From: Schizochytrium sp. TIO01 | Lineage: Eukaryota > Sar > Bigyra > Thraustochytrida > Thraustochytriidae | NCBI GenBank assembly: GCA_004764695.1 | Contig: SMSO01000037.1 | Coordinates: forward strand, 4,772,337 to 4,836,336 | Direction: 5' to 3' | Length of the DNA: 64,000 nt | Part shown: positions 18,881-30,581 of the stretch, one piece after another | Position numbering within the stretch: the first letter of the stretch is position 1 | How the letters are laid out: every line of letters starts with the position of its first letter | Program-made: the position numbers and the translations under genes | Notes under the pieces: model-generated | Seen by the model: only the letters and a program-made list of their open reading frames with translations | Databases searched by the model: none | Told to the model about the DNA's origin: nothing

Positions 18881-19246
18881 TTAGTAGCCGTCACCACCCT
18901 CCTCGCCACCGAAGAGACCGCCACCACCGACGTCAACCTCCTCTTCTTCTTCCTCTTCCTCCTCTTCTGCGGCCTCAGCAGCGGCACCGCCAGCAGCGGC
19001 ACCACCAGCGGCGGCACCACCACCGCCGATCTTGGTGGAGCTCATGATGAGCTCGTTGACATCGACCTTGGCGAGGAGGCCGGCAAAGAGAGAGGGCCAG
19101 TAGGCCTCAACCTCGTTGCCGCTGGCCTCGACGAGCTCAGCGATCTTGTCAGCAGTGATCTCAGCGCCGGCATCCTGGAGGATGAGGGCGGCGTAGACGC
19201 AGCACGCCTCGTCGTGCTCGTCCTTGGAAAGCTGTGCGAGGGACAT
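18881..19246 (-). CDS. RPLP1: 60S acidic ribosomal protein P1 (stalk)
   Basis: 121 residues from the ATG at 19244-19246. The open frame extends 23 codons further upstream, but MSLAQLSKDEHDEACCVYAA matches where P1 proteins start. The N-terminal helical dimerisation domain (about 1-65, with ALILQDAGAEITADKIAELV) is typical. An Ala/Gly-rich hinge and a run of nine Glu follow. P1/P2 heterodimers bind uL10 on the large ribosomal subunit and recruit translation GTPases. The tail is odd: instead of the usual acidic DDDMGFGLFD ending, it reads VDVGGGGLFGGEEGGDGY, keeping only the GLF core and adding residues after it. Identity is secure. Confidence 0.95.
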   Translation of the reverse strand: MSLAQLSKDEHDEACCVYAALILQDAGAEITADKIAELVEASGNEVEAYWPSLFAGLLAKVDVNELIMSSTKIGGGGAAAGGAAAGGAAAEAAEEEEEEEEEEVDVGGGGLFGGEEGGDGY

Positions 19247-22200
19247 TTTCTTTAATGCAAGAACAGTTCCCAACTGCCCTAAATATAACTGTGAACATGT
19301 ACAAACAAGAGCCAATCAAAGAATCAAGGCAACCACCGAAAGTCAGTCTTCATATTCTGTAAAACATCTCTTCTCTCCCGAACAGCGCACTATTTCCGGT
19401 TCTAACTCCTGGAGTTCTATTCCTGAGCGTCGGAGCATGAGTGAGAGAGTCTATGCTTACAGAGCTTCATTGAACGAAGCAAACATCAGCGCAACATATT
19501 CTCATTAAACGACAATGTATGGATGGCCAACCAAGTGTGATGAAACAAAGACTGCCTAGAACAACTTCGTCTTCGCTCAATCGACCATCCTTCGCGTTTC
19601 TTCCCTCAGATCTACGCCGCATTCAACACGCAGGCACAACCGCTTGCCATTGAAGGTTGTCGGCGGAGACAGCCAACCTCTGCAAAGGAAACTTCAAACT
19701 CGGCAAGAGCCGCCCCACCCCGGTGGTCCTCATGCCGCATGCAAGTCGCACATGCGGGCCAGCACTTGCCGTGGGCCCGTCCTCAGTACATCCAGCAGTG
19801 CAAGAGCGCACAGGACGCCGCAGCAGGCGCCCTCGCGCTGCCCCGTCGCCCTCATCCTCGTCCTCGTTGGCACCTACCTCTCAATGACTCTGGTCTGCTG
19901 GTGGCGCCGCCGCAGAGAGCGAGAACGAGGCTCCTCCATTGAGGAAAGGGTGTCGGGCCTACCCTAACCCTAGAGTAGAAGCAGCTAGCAGACCTCTACT
20001 GCCGCGGTGACTCTAATAGTCGTAGTAATAGAACCATCCGGAACCTGAATAGGCCTTTTAATGGGTTTCGCCGTCGGAGTGATAGGCCGGGGGTGGTAAG
20101 GAGTAAGGGGTAATAAGAGGGTTCTATCTAATACTATGTACCAGGTGCAAGGTTGGTAGTGGGAAGCAAAGGCGGGTGGTGCAGAAGGGAGATAGGTTAA
20201 GGGTAGATTAAGGCACTGTATGTATGGTAAAGGGGGCAGTAAGGGAGTATATGCAGTTATATGGGATGTACGAGCTGGATAGTAGTTTCTAAATAAGAGG
20301 AGAGCAAGCTTGGAGGAAGCTAGGTGAGTAGAGGTAGTAGGTGGCTAAGGAAGTTCATGATTAGGGAATGAGATAGGATTGTTAGTAGGACTGAGTGGGT
20401 TATTGATGGAGTAATGTTGAAAGGGCTAGCAAAAAGAATTAGTGGTGATGATCATAGTAGTGGCTAGAGATTAGGTAGCATTCTGGCACGGTTCTATGTT
20501 GGTTCTTTGATGATTTTGAATATATGGATTCCTAAAGTTTTAAATAGGGAGGGAGCTCGATGGGAGAGATTGACGGAGGATCACGAACACCACGACTCCT
20601 TATTGGAGGTAGAAGGCGCAGTAGTAGTTGTAATTGGCTTAATTGTATTGATTGTGGGCTCACGCAGCAGTAGGTAGGTTTCTGCCTACCCAGATACGTA
20701 CTGCGTAGGGAGGAAGTGAGCCGATTAAGGCCTTGCGACTTGAGATCGGGTGTTATAGAAGACAAAGAATAGGTATAATTAAATCCCTCAATAATCCTGG
20801 AGGTCTTCTACCATGAATACTTCAAGTTACAACAATACATGCTAGGTAGGTAATAGTAGCTCCTAACAAAAACTATAATCAAGGCGGAGACTGCGAGCAT
20901 CTGTCGCTTGACAGTACTAGCTAGGTACGTAGCTAGCAATGCATCATGACAAGCACTTTCCCTTCTCTTGAACGTAATATATTTTTTCGAGTTGGGTCGC
21001 GCTATGTTATTTTCGCTTTGCATGAAGGTGGGTGGAAAGTCTGTTACCAATGTACAAAACAAGTATAACACGACAAATACAGTAGGATAGGCAATAAAGC
21101 GATGATTTCCACGCTGATTCTTGTATAACTAGAGCATATTGTAACCTAGAGGAAAACTAGATCAACTTTATATTAACAGGAAAATAGGAGATGGCTTACG
21201 GGTGTGTGAGGACGCAGACAACCTGTAAAGGTGGACACTCTTGGATTGACTCGTAAATAGACTTGCTGTTGAAATTATGATCAAAAGACATCCGAGTTTA
21301 ACACAGGAAGCACCTTTTTGCGTTTCGCATTAACCTCTTTATCGTGATGTCCTCCTTTTCAAAAGCTTGAAGTTTTCAGTTTTTCAGGTTCTATTGTCTC
21401 CATATTCCGGGAGCAGCTGCTTGCTACCATGGTATTCTTGATGTTATACTAGCTGTTGTTTGGATGCTGTCCTCGTGAACTATTTGCGCAGCTGTTCACG
21501 GAAATTGTGAGGCCATATGTAAAACTTGGCGTATAACTTGAGGCTCAAGTCAACTCAAGGTTGGCTTCCCTTTTTGACATTTTTTCACACGAGTAGTTAA
21601 GCTACTGTCTACTTACTAGACAGCATTCCGCGCAATGCATTCCAAGTAGTAGATCGTGTAACCTTAGTGCTAACTACCCGTAATGGCACACTTGAAAAGA
21701 TAGAGAGCGCCAGGGAGACCATTCGTGTCGTGACTCGTGAACATCTAGGAAGGCACCTACCATGGTAATTTGAGGCTTCAAATAGATGCAATTGGTTATC
21801 TCTTTACACAATAGCATGACGAGAGTACAACAGGCAGCTAAACCCAATGTCAACCACTGAACGGCTGTCCAACGGTGCAACTTTTTAAGGTGAACCCTTG
21901 TCGCCTGTCAGCCATTCAAGGCAGTGGCAGCTCTCCTGAAATCGTCACCAGCACGTTTTCATGAGTTGTATGCGCACACTGGTGGTCAACGGCCTGACGT
22001 TGGTCCCTAATGCAACAAATGTATCCAAACCATCATGTTATCGTGGATCTGACCTTTTTCTATTTTACGGCATCTCCAGACCACTCCTCAAACCATCGCT
22101 CACGCATCTATCTGAACAAGGTTTTATTGTGCCATCCTCTCAGAAATCGATTTTGGAAAAGAAATTAAAAAGAGTCCTTGGACTTGCCACCAAAAAAATC

Positions 22201-23076
22201 AAGATTCAAGAACTTGAACTGCCTCTTCAGGCCTGCTTACCTTGTCCCTTGGCGATGATGCCAGTGAGCTGTCACCAATACTCAGTCCTGGCAAATTCCA
22301 CCTTAATCAAGGAGGCAGCGCCTCCAATGTTCAACTTGTCCAATTTAATTCGCTCCCTTTTGAAACAGTCATAAGCTTAAGATCCCAGCAAAAGTTTGCT
22401 TTTCTTTGACCAGCTTTGCTATACCTACGTCTAGTAGCTATCTTTATTTACATAGCAGGCGCCTAATTATAAACACTAATCATGGCAGATTTGTTGAAAG
22501 GGGAGGGGGGAGGGGGGGCTCTGCGCACCTTTGTACGTCCTGCACCGAAGACCCCCCTGTTATTGTGAATATGTTCGCCGTCAAGACCTGCAAACATTCC
22601 TTTTATACCCCTCCCAGTATCTTTTTCTTTCTCTCTGTACCTACGTACTTGTCGTGAGCAATTATTCTTTCATTACTAAGATTTCCTACGTTCGTATTTT
22701 CTCGATTCCTGAGCAATTCCGCTTCTTGATACCTCGAGAAGCTAGCTCAGCCAGGAGAGCGTAGAAGGCCAAGTAAGGGCCGAAGCGACCCGTCGTGGAT
22801 CTCTCCTTCCGCGCACTACTTCACGTGCCTCGTTTCAAGCGAGTGAGACACAATCTCTCAGCCATTCCATCTCTGAGGCGCAGCTAGCAGGCACCTCCGC
22901 ACCGTTCTAAACACTCGTATCTCTGAAGACCGTCTAGGCTTCGAGAGGACACCGCGGGCGTCCTCTTCACGCCTTTGCCTAGCATCAACTTAGATCCAAG
23001 TTACGTTTCATACTTAACACCAAGCTCAAATTCAAATCCAAGTTCAAATCCGAACGCAAGGCAACGCAAACCCGCC
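19247..23076. other. Long gene-free region of mixed composition
   Basis: Contains a GC-rich patch at about 19620-19960, a short CCCTAACCCTA sequence near 19963, the G-skewed tract listed separately and GTAGGTA-type motifs at about 20671 and 20843. A 137-codon ATG-initiated frame at 21961-22374 has no recognisable features. The 5' leader of the amino acid transporter lies near the end. Confidence 0.4.
20095..20515 (+). other. Strand-asymmetric G-rich, C-poor tract
   Basis: By hand count, 20101-20460 has about 131 G and 25 C on the plus strand. It contains many GGG and GGTAG clusters and no credible coding frame. The asymmetry ends by about 20520. Such tracts can form R-loops or quadruplexes when transcribed; no function is shown here. 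Confidence 0.7.
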
Positions 23077-25195
23077 ATGAGTGAGTCAGCTTCCCGCGCG
23101 TCTCCTCGAAGCGCTCGAGTTCGCACGTACAGCAGTGCTGGTCGCCGATCAAGCGCGATGTCACGCCAAGCCTCTAGCGGCTCTGGAGAGGGTGGGTCAA
23201 CACCAAGCGGCGTGGGTGCCTCCTCGCGAGCACTACTTTCTCAGGGCCGCCGCGGCGACCTGGAAAGTACCGGCGTCGAGGCTGCGAAAGATGCCGCGGT
23301 AGAGACTATGATAGAGGACAACGCATATGAGCGAATCATTTTGCACACACCTGATACAACTCGTGAAATCGTGAAGGAGATGGTTGTCGACAAGTATGTA
23401 CAGGACCTCGAAGAGGCTAGCGATGAGGATGATGGCGACGATGACGGGCACGGTGGTGGCAGTGGCGGAGGCCGCGCTGAACCTGACAACCAACTGCAGC
23501 GCACGGCTTCTCATCCGGATCTTGGGCTTAGGCTCTACCCAGAGGTACCGCAAGCATCGGATATTAATGTGCCCGGTGGATTTCGCAGAGACTTTGTGCT
23601 CACAGGAAGATCGCCGTCGATCGGAGGGGCAGCAGCGACGCAGGGGACAGTACCAGAAGCAGCGCAGACAAGCTTTCTTGAATCGCTGATGAATACAAAC
23701 TCAGCAACGCTCTACGCATGGGTAGATGACGGACTGGCGTCGGACTCAGATTCTGAGGACGAGAGCGACTTCGAGATGGGCAATACAACGTCCCAGGAGA
23801 TCCACGAGGTATCAGATGGTATTTAGCTCATATAACAGCCGAACTTTGGCGAGACGCAACTCAGACTTTCAGAATGACGAGACCACAAAGTCTGGAAATA
23901 AGAAAACCTTGTTCACGCTCATTAAATGCTTTGTAGCTACTGGCGTGCTGTTTCTTCCAAACGCGTTTAAGAGCGCCGGCTTGGTGGCTGGTGTTATAAC
24001 CATGCTCATTATTGGTGCAATGAGTCTTTACGGAATCCTTCTGCTGATTGCAACTCGAGAAAGGGTCGAGGAGGGTTCGCATGGGCAACCTACGCCGTCA
24101 ACGCCATTGCTCTCATCAGAGGCCAATGCGGCTGTCACAGATGCGTTGTTTCCGCGGCGGCCCGTGTCGATCGGTACCTATGCCCACCTCGGAGGAGCTA
24201 TTTTGGGCCGGCCCGGCAAGAGACTCGTGGAGACTTCCATTATGTTCTCGCAAATTGGGTTCTGTTGCGTATATGTATCTTTTTCCGGTAACACCCTGGC
24301 ACAAGCCGCTGAGGCATGGGCCTCCGAGTCGCGTCCTGGTGATACTGCACCGGCTCTCCCGCTCGAGGCCTACATGGCGCTTGTTGTGCCAATCATCATT
24401 CCGCTTACACTCATTCGCCATCTAAAACACTTTGCCATCCCGAACCTCATTGCTAACATCTTTGTAGCCATCTCGCTCACATATATTTTCATTGAGGCTG
24501 TTCTATCCATCTCGCGCCACAGCGTGCACACAGACTGGACTTGCACGGTTGGCGACCCAAAGTCGGCCTGCTTCTGGTTCAACCCATCAACCTACTCCAT
24601 TTTTCTTGGTTCTAGCGTGTACGTATTTGAAGGAATCTCCCTTGTCATTCCGATTCAGAACAGCATGCGAAGACACGAGGATCTCCCAGACATGATGATT
24701 GGCGTAGTGGCATGTGTCTCTGTCCTCTTTGCAGCATTTGGTGGCCTCAACTTTTACGCCTACGGCGCCGATACCAAGCCAATTATTATTGATAATATGC
24801 CTACTGATGGCAAGATTGCTGTCAGTGCACTTTTCATTGCCGTTGCAGTCTTCATGTTCCCGCTTATGGTATTCCCTGCCGCCCGCATTATTGAAAAGCG
24901 ACTTTTCAAGAAGCTTCGTCGATCTGGGTACAAATGGCAGAAGAATGCTATCCGCACGATGATTGTGATTTTCTGTCTGCTTGTTTCTATTGGAGCTGGC
25001 GAAAAGGTTGACAAACTTGTGGCTGTCATCGGAGGTTTGTTTTGTGTTCCTCTCGCTCTTGTCTACCCACCTTTGCTCTACCTTGGTGCTGGTGCTGCTC
25101 CGAATGTGATGCACAGGTTTGGTGCAACTTTGCTTCTTATTTTGGGATCTCTTGCGGCATTACTTTCATCAATTACTGCGCTCGCCAACTTTTAA
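23077..25195 (+). CDS. Vacuolar-type amino acid transporter (AAAP/SLC36, AVT-like), two exons
   Basis: I join exon 23077-23808 to exon 23873-25195 across a 64-bp phase-0 intron (donor GTATCA, acceptor TTTCAG), giving 684 residues. The upstream frame would otherwise stop at TAG 23824-23826, and the transporter frame would otherwise lack a natural ATG near its first helix. Residues 1-244 are hydrophilic and acidic (Asp/Glu/Ser clusters), resembling the cytosolic N-terminus of fungal AVT3/AVT4. The rest has about ten to eleven membrane helices, starting with KKTLFTLIKCFVATGVLFLPNAF, the family signature in TM1. Members couple amino acid movement to a proton gradient, often at vacuole or lysosome. 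Substrate and location are inferred. Family is secure; the intron is strongly supported by frame and splice sites. Confidence 0.88.
23809..23872 (+). other. Predicted spliceosomal intron in the amino acid transporter gene
   Basis: Starts GTATCA after a GAG codon and ends TTTCAG before AAT GAC GAG. Its 64-bp length is 1 modulo 3, exactly what is needed to connect the two frames, and it removes the in-frame TAG. A possible branch region is the A-rich stretch near 23831-23837. Confidence 0.75.
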
Positions 25196-26540
25196 AATTC
25201 GTAAAGCTCACCATTTCCAAGAATCTCCGAGAAAGGATAGGTTATTTAGCACAATCAAACACATGTATCACGCACAATCAAACACATAAACAGACATAAT
25301 ACACTGCCAGGGTGCAACAACAGTCTGTTATGGCATATGCTATGTTTTTTAAGTAGGTAGTATTTAGTTGGTAGCGCCACTCCTCTTGCTTTGCCCGAGT
25401 GGCAACGAGAGAGGGGAATCTTTATGAACTCTCGAGACCGCAATTTATGGTGGCTCCTTACATTTACGGTGACGGGCAGAATCACTTTTACTCAAGTAGT
25501 CTTGTTATTCGCTCATGTCAGATCCTGTTACATTAACATGGAGGACAATACAGAGGAGCGTTTATAGGCAAAGGCAATAATTTTGAGCAAATTCACATAA
25601 GGAGAAGTTAGACTTTTCCGTTTGTTTTTCTAGGTCTAGGAGTAAAAGGAGGCGTAGAAGAAATTCAACTCATCTACAAGATCATGTTTCATACTGGTAT
25701 GATAAAATTTGATCATGCTCTCCTCATAGAAGCCTGAATTCTGTCTAGCACTAATTCTCTCTTATTTTGAAACAAGTTATTCTTTCTTTCTTATCTATTT
25801 GCATTGCACCCTTGATTGGCCCCATTCTTCTTGCTTCGCGAGGATTGCACTGATCATCCTCGTAGCTTAATTAAAGTTCTTCTCGCCTTCGTAATCCATC
25901 CAATGCTTGCTAGCACTTCGAATTTCACGTCAAAAATTTTCATAGCTTGATTATCATATGGTGACGAAGTAGGGCTAAGGCACAATCGCGGCTTAAAACT
26001 AACCCGCGACTCAAAGACAATTCTTAAATCGTGTCCTTAGATGGATAGGTAGCACAAATGGATGCATCTGACGGCGTGGACATCACGACCGGCTACGTGT
26101 TTGACCTCGGATGTTCCCAGCTTGTCTTGGATGGTACCAGAATCACTGCATGGTTCTGAAATGCAAGCATCTCGGCAAGTAAGCAGTTTACACTACTGGT
26201 AGAGGAAAAGATCGTCTTTTGTGAATGTGCAATTGCCAGAAGCCAACGATCGACACATCATTCGAGTTGTCTTGTCTTTGACCCATCTTGTTTACTTGTT
26301 GAGTTTTCAAATTTAGGCAAAAGGATAAACAACATTTGAAATTCTCTTTTTGCCTGGCGGAGGACACGATGCCGTAGATAATGGTATGGTCAGTGCTGCG
26401 TTGCTCGCGGGCGCCAGAATAAACCGCAGCCATGCGTGCCCTCAACGTCATGACTTGCGTATATGTGGTTGACTCCGGGAAGCACTCAAAGAGTACTTGC
26501 TGAGATGCCAAACTTCTGGTCAAAGTAGTTTGATAAATCG

Positions 26541-26718
26541 CTTTACTTGTAGTGTTTGGAGCTCAGTGGTTCCTTAGTCATTTCATTTTCTTACCTGACC
26601 TCCACTTCTTAACAAAGTACTTTGACATTCTGAATTGAAGACTTGCTTTACTTGTAATGTTTGGGGCTTGGTGGTTCCTTGGCCATTCCAATTTCTTACT
26701 CAACCTCCACTTCCAAGA
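26541..26718. repeat. Diverged direct repeat, two copies of about 73 bp
   Basis: Copies at 26541-26613 and 26646-26718 both begin CTTTACTTGTARTGTTTGG and both contain GTGGTTCCTTRG and ACCTCCACTTC. They are offset by 105 bases and roughly four fifths identical by eye. Confidence 0.8.
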
Positions 26719-26780
26719 ACCTGAATAATTAATTATATTCACCACCGCCTATAAACGATAAGCTCTAACGTTTTCATAGG

Positions 26781-26821
26781 GACAGAACTATCACAGAACT
26801 TTGACAGAACTATCACAGAAG
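26781..26821. repeat. 22-bp tandem repeat, nearly two copies
   Basis: The unit starting GACAGAACTATCACAGAA occurs at 26781 and again at 26803. It lies about 190 bp before the UTP11 start, in the likely promoter or leader. Confidence 0.85.
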
Positions 26822-27009
26822 TTAGTGGACAATAATTACACTAACAATTTACATTATGGCACTCATCTCATCCAATACACATTTGTTTGGTAGGGACCAG
26901 TCGATTGCCTTGAAGACTGGGCAAATAGGTGAGCAAGCGAGCGTCGGCAGTTCCCAAGGCGCTGTCTCGAGTTTGCGCTGGCAGAAGTGCGTAAGGAGAT
27001 AAAGCAATC

Positions 27010-27876
27010 ATGTCGTCACTTAGGAATGCCGTGAAGCGGCGTACCCACAAGGAGCGTGGACAGTTGGCTCATCGCAAGAAACTTGGTCTTCTTGAGAAAC
27101 ACAAGGATTACAAACTCCGCGCGAATGACTTCCACCGCAAGGAGAAGCGCCTCAATGCACTCCACCAGCGGGCTGCCTTCCGTAACCCGGATGAGTTCTA
27201 CTTCAAGATGATTAACAGCAAAACCAAGGATGGTGTTCACGTTCTAGAGAAGGAACATGTCTCTGAGGATGTCAAGAAACTCATTCGAACGCAAAACCTT
27301 GCATATCTTCAGATGCATGAGGAAATGGAGACAAGCAAAATTCGGAAACTTCGTGATCAGCTGCACTTCCTAGGCGAAGTAGGTGACGAAGGCGGAGAAG
27401 AACAACTGCCGAATACTCACACAGTTTTTCTCGAGGACGGTGAGGACAGCGACGAGGACGAGGATGACGACAACAACAACAAAGCAACGCAAAAATCTAA
27501 AGGCAAAACTCCAAAAAGAAATCAGCCTGTAGATAAATTCTCAAAGGCTGTGTCCTCATTTGACAAAGCAAAATACTTTGACACAACAGAGGCTTTTGCT
27601 GACCGTGCATACAATCGACCCCGTCAAGAGCAACTTCGAAAGGGAAGTTTGCTGGTAAGTGGAGACAAGCAAGCTATCAAAGCTGCCGCGAAGGAACGTC
27701 GTGAGGCATATGCAGAACTCGAAGCCCGTCTCGACCGTCGCGATAAGCTTCGTCAGGCCATGGCTCACATGCAAATGTACAAGAACCTATCTGGCAAAGG
27801 CCGTCGCATGAAGATCAGTGACGGTGGACAAGGAAAACCGGCAGTTTACAAGTGGAAGCCAGAACGCAAGCGCTAA
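27010..27876 (+). CDS. UTP11: U3 snoRNA-associated protein UTP11 (SSU processome)
   Basis: 288 residues from the ATG at 27010. The N-terminus MSSLRNAVKRRTHKERGQLA and the following basic segment containing LGLLEKHKDYKLRA are diagnostic for Utp11, a nucleolar component of the small-subunit processome needed for 18S rRNA maturation. DEFYFKMINSKTKDGVH at about 60-77 is another conserved block. An acidic insert (EDGEDSDEDEDDD, about 142-155) separates the N-terminal half from a basic C-terminal half ending in KWKPERKR. The length is close to other Utp11 proteins. No intron is needed. Confidence 0.95.
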   Translation: MSSLRNAVKRRTHKERGQLAHRKKLGLLEKHKDYKLRANDFHRKEKRLNALHQRAAFRNPDEFYFKMINSKTKDGVHVLEKEHVSEDVKKLIRTQNLAYLQMHEEMETSKIRKLRDQLHFLGEVGDEGGEEQLPNTHTVFLEDGEDSDEDEDDDNNNKATQKSKGKTPKRNQPVDKFSKAVSSFDKAKYFDTTEAFADRAYNRPRQEQLRKGSLLVSGDKQAIKAAAKERREAYAELEARLDRRDKLRQAMAHMQMYKNLSGKGRRMKISDGGQGKPAVYKWKPERKR

Positions 27877-30581
27877 ATATGCGATGCGATGAACTTTACC
27901 CAAATTCTTATACTCCTATAACCCCTAGGCAACCCGCGACCTGCGCTAGAAAACAACCTAGTGTCATTATTTCGATCCGAATGGAACCTCTGCAAATAGA
28001 TGCAAGGGTTTCCAACTAAACACGTAACATGACCAACCTCATTTTTTTGTTTTGATCCCACCGCATAGTTCATTTGCATGGGTTTACCAGAGTTTGGCTA
28101 CTTATTTAGAGCTCAAGAACATACGCACGCAACCTCAATGTATAGTTGTGCCTTCTTTATTTATTTAGTCATCAACATACCTCTCTTGGCTTTAGGCCTG
28201 AACTATTGACTACGAAGTGCGAAGCCAAGACGCAACGTTTGTTGCACTTCTCTCAAAGCAAGTTTCTTCGAGAACCCGACGCTCGAGCTCACAGAGCCTT
28301 TCGGGCGTTTTTTTATTTTTATTTTTCTCACTAATAAAGTATTTCAATAATTGCTATACTTGAGATCACGTACTTCAAGCTAAATTAAGAATAAGGAGGT
28401 TTTGATTTTTAAATGGTCGAAGAACGGGGGTCCAGTGCCCGATACTAGCTGCAACCTATGTAGCCAGCACCATACCTCCATTTCTCACTGCTTTCTAATA
28501 GAGTTTATAGTAAATGCTTCCGTCGATTACAATTGTCAGTTTGTTAGTGTGTGAATTACATTAATTTAAATTTAATGTGGCGCTTACTTTTTTACTGCAT
28601 TTTTTAATTGTTGGCTTCAATGATGGGAATACTTCGACAGATACGATTCGAGCGGTAACAATCATACCTAATAATAACCAGGATATTATGGCAGAACAGG
28701 GAGTGATTTAAGCACATTTCCTTACTCAAGTCCTGGTGGTAGTTTCGATGTGCGGTTTTTTGTTGATGAGACTACAGACGTTTTGGAATCTTTTACCATT
28801 GATGAATCTGATAATTGTTTAGAAAATGGAGTGGGAGCTACTTCCAGAACCATGTTCAATTACGAGGAAGCTTTTGGTCTTGCGGAAGATAGTGTCAATG
28901 CGTCTGTCTACATATGATTCGGTTGAGTATGGATACTCGAATAGTAGCAATTTAGGTGAATCGTTGGAAGACGACCAACGTAAACGCGTTGAAAGCGGCT
29001 TTGTTCAAAATCTAGTTGCGCGATACCAAAGAGCGCACTTCACAAGTAAGAAAGAATGGAAAGAATCAGACAACCAGAGAATCAAGAAAAAGAAGAGGAA
29101 GAAGAAGAAATGATGACGATGATGAAATTATATCTTAACCATTTTAATTGAATTAATGATAAAAATAATGCTCAGAGTCTAAATTCAGAAGCCCTCTACC
29201 GAATGCGGTGCCTCAGTGCGAGGATCAAATCTATATTTTACACCATAGTCTACATCGTTCCAACGGTTGGGTCTTATTGTACTCATGATCAGGCACCCTT
29301 GAAGGCCCTGTGCTCAAGGAGGATGTCTAGAACGTGTAAAACGATAGAAAATTATTGCATAATGTATTCATTATAACTCTATCTCTTAGCTACCAATTGG
29401 TTGTCAGCCTTTGTAATTCTGCATATGAATATTTTAAGCTGGACACAAAGTCGAATTAACTCTTAAATATCCCTGCCAAGTCCCTGAATAGTTGATATTG
29501 GTAAAACGCTTGTCTGCAGTCACATCCTCATAAAGCTACTTAAGTACATTGCACTTGGGGACAAAAACTTTTTGATAGATGTTCACTAAGGCATAGACAT
29601 TAGCATCAGCCGCATGTTCGTTTTCAAGGGCTTCGTGAAAGATTACCTCATTCACATTGCCCAACCTTGAAGATTTAAGATTGGAGAGTTTTTATTTACC
29701 AAGGTAGAGAGTGCCGAAGCACAATATTCTTAGAAATGACGCCGTCAAGCCTTTTTGAGAAAAAAACCAATTGGTCAGGATGGGAATTGCTGTATACAAC
29801 TATTTCTACATAATAGTATCTCTCTATGTTGAACTCTCGGAAACAAATTAGGAACCATCTGCGTAATACCCGGCGAACCTTGCACACCTTGATCGTAAAT
29901 GTTGTGAATTGCTGAAGACTTATTGCAGAGTAGCTTGTGCTGTGAAGCGTGCAGAGTTAGTATGACAAGGATGGTGAACTCAGGAGGGAGAGAAAGAGGG
30001 TGATATTTGAGTTATCGGGGCTTCGGATCTGGCTACAGGCAGGATGAATGTATTATGTCAGTCCAATAGACAGGAGATGTCGGACAGGAGAGCTAGGTCA
30101 GAGAAATTTCACCTTTAGAAGGTGGATTGACAAATGATGTAAAGAACCTCAAGAACTTTTCTACATATTCGCAAAACTTTATATTCTCACTAAACATCGG
30201 AATATTTCTGGATTCGAAATAATATATCATATGACGAGCTTTCGTATTTCACATTATAATTTCAAGGATTACTTCGTCATCCAAGAAACTCTATAATTGT
30301 GTCTCTGATCAAAATCCTAACAAATTTTTATATTTTTAAAAAGGTGTATTCCAATTAACAAAGTTTCAGTGGGAAAGACAGAAAGTTTTGTGCATATCCC
30401 TCAAACCATTTGTATTCAACGATAGCGAAATAGAATACTCTCGGAAGGGAGCAATTTAGATAAGCTTTCACTCCAGCGATTGCACTCATATCACTGCGCT
30501 AAAGACCATATTACTGGAGAAAGGCTAGATGCCTAATTCATTGATTTCTCACTCATAAGGGGACAATGTAGACCGAACACT
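27877..30581. other. AT-rich, gene-poor region
   Basis: Between UTP11 and the EF-hand gene. Apart from the coding-like relic at about 28584-29113, I see only AT-rich sequence with short frames. No structural RNA or repeat stands out. Confidence 0.4.
28584..29113 (+). pseudogene. Frameshifted coding-like relic of unknown family
   Basis: Three adjacent stretches in different frames each look protein-like while lacking a shared open frame. First comes a stretch ending IRAVTIIPNNNQ (about 28584-28680). Next is a 79-codon stretch, 28681-28917, with no ATG start, containing FFVDETTDVLESFTIDESDN. Last is a frame containing LGESLEDDQRKRVESGF that ends in a Lys/Arg run at 29113. The shifts suggest a decayed gene; unseen introns are the alternative. 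No family is recognised. Confidence 0.3.

Larger units (their letters stand above)
25196..27009. other. Intergenic region with local repeats
   Basis: AT-rich spacer between the amino acid transporter and UTP11. It carries a diverged direct repeat (26541-26718) and a 22-bp tandem repeat (26781-26821), listed separately. No coding frame is convincing. Confidence 0.45.

Noticed and set aside
19958-19974. CCCTAACCCTA as an interstitial telomere
   Set aside because: Less than two full units; expected by chance at this scale.
21961-22374. ATG-initiated 137-codon plus-strand frame
   Set aside because: No motif or family resemblance; composition looks non-coding.
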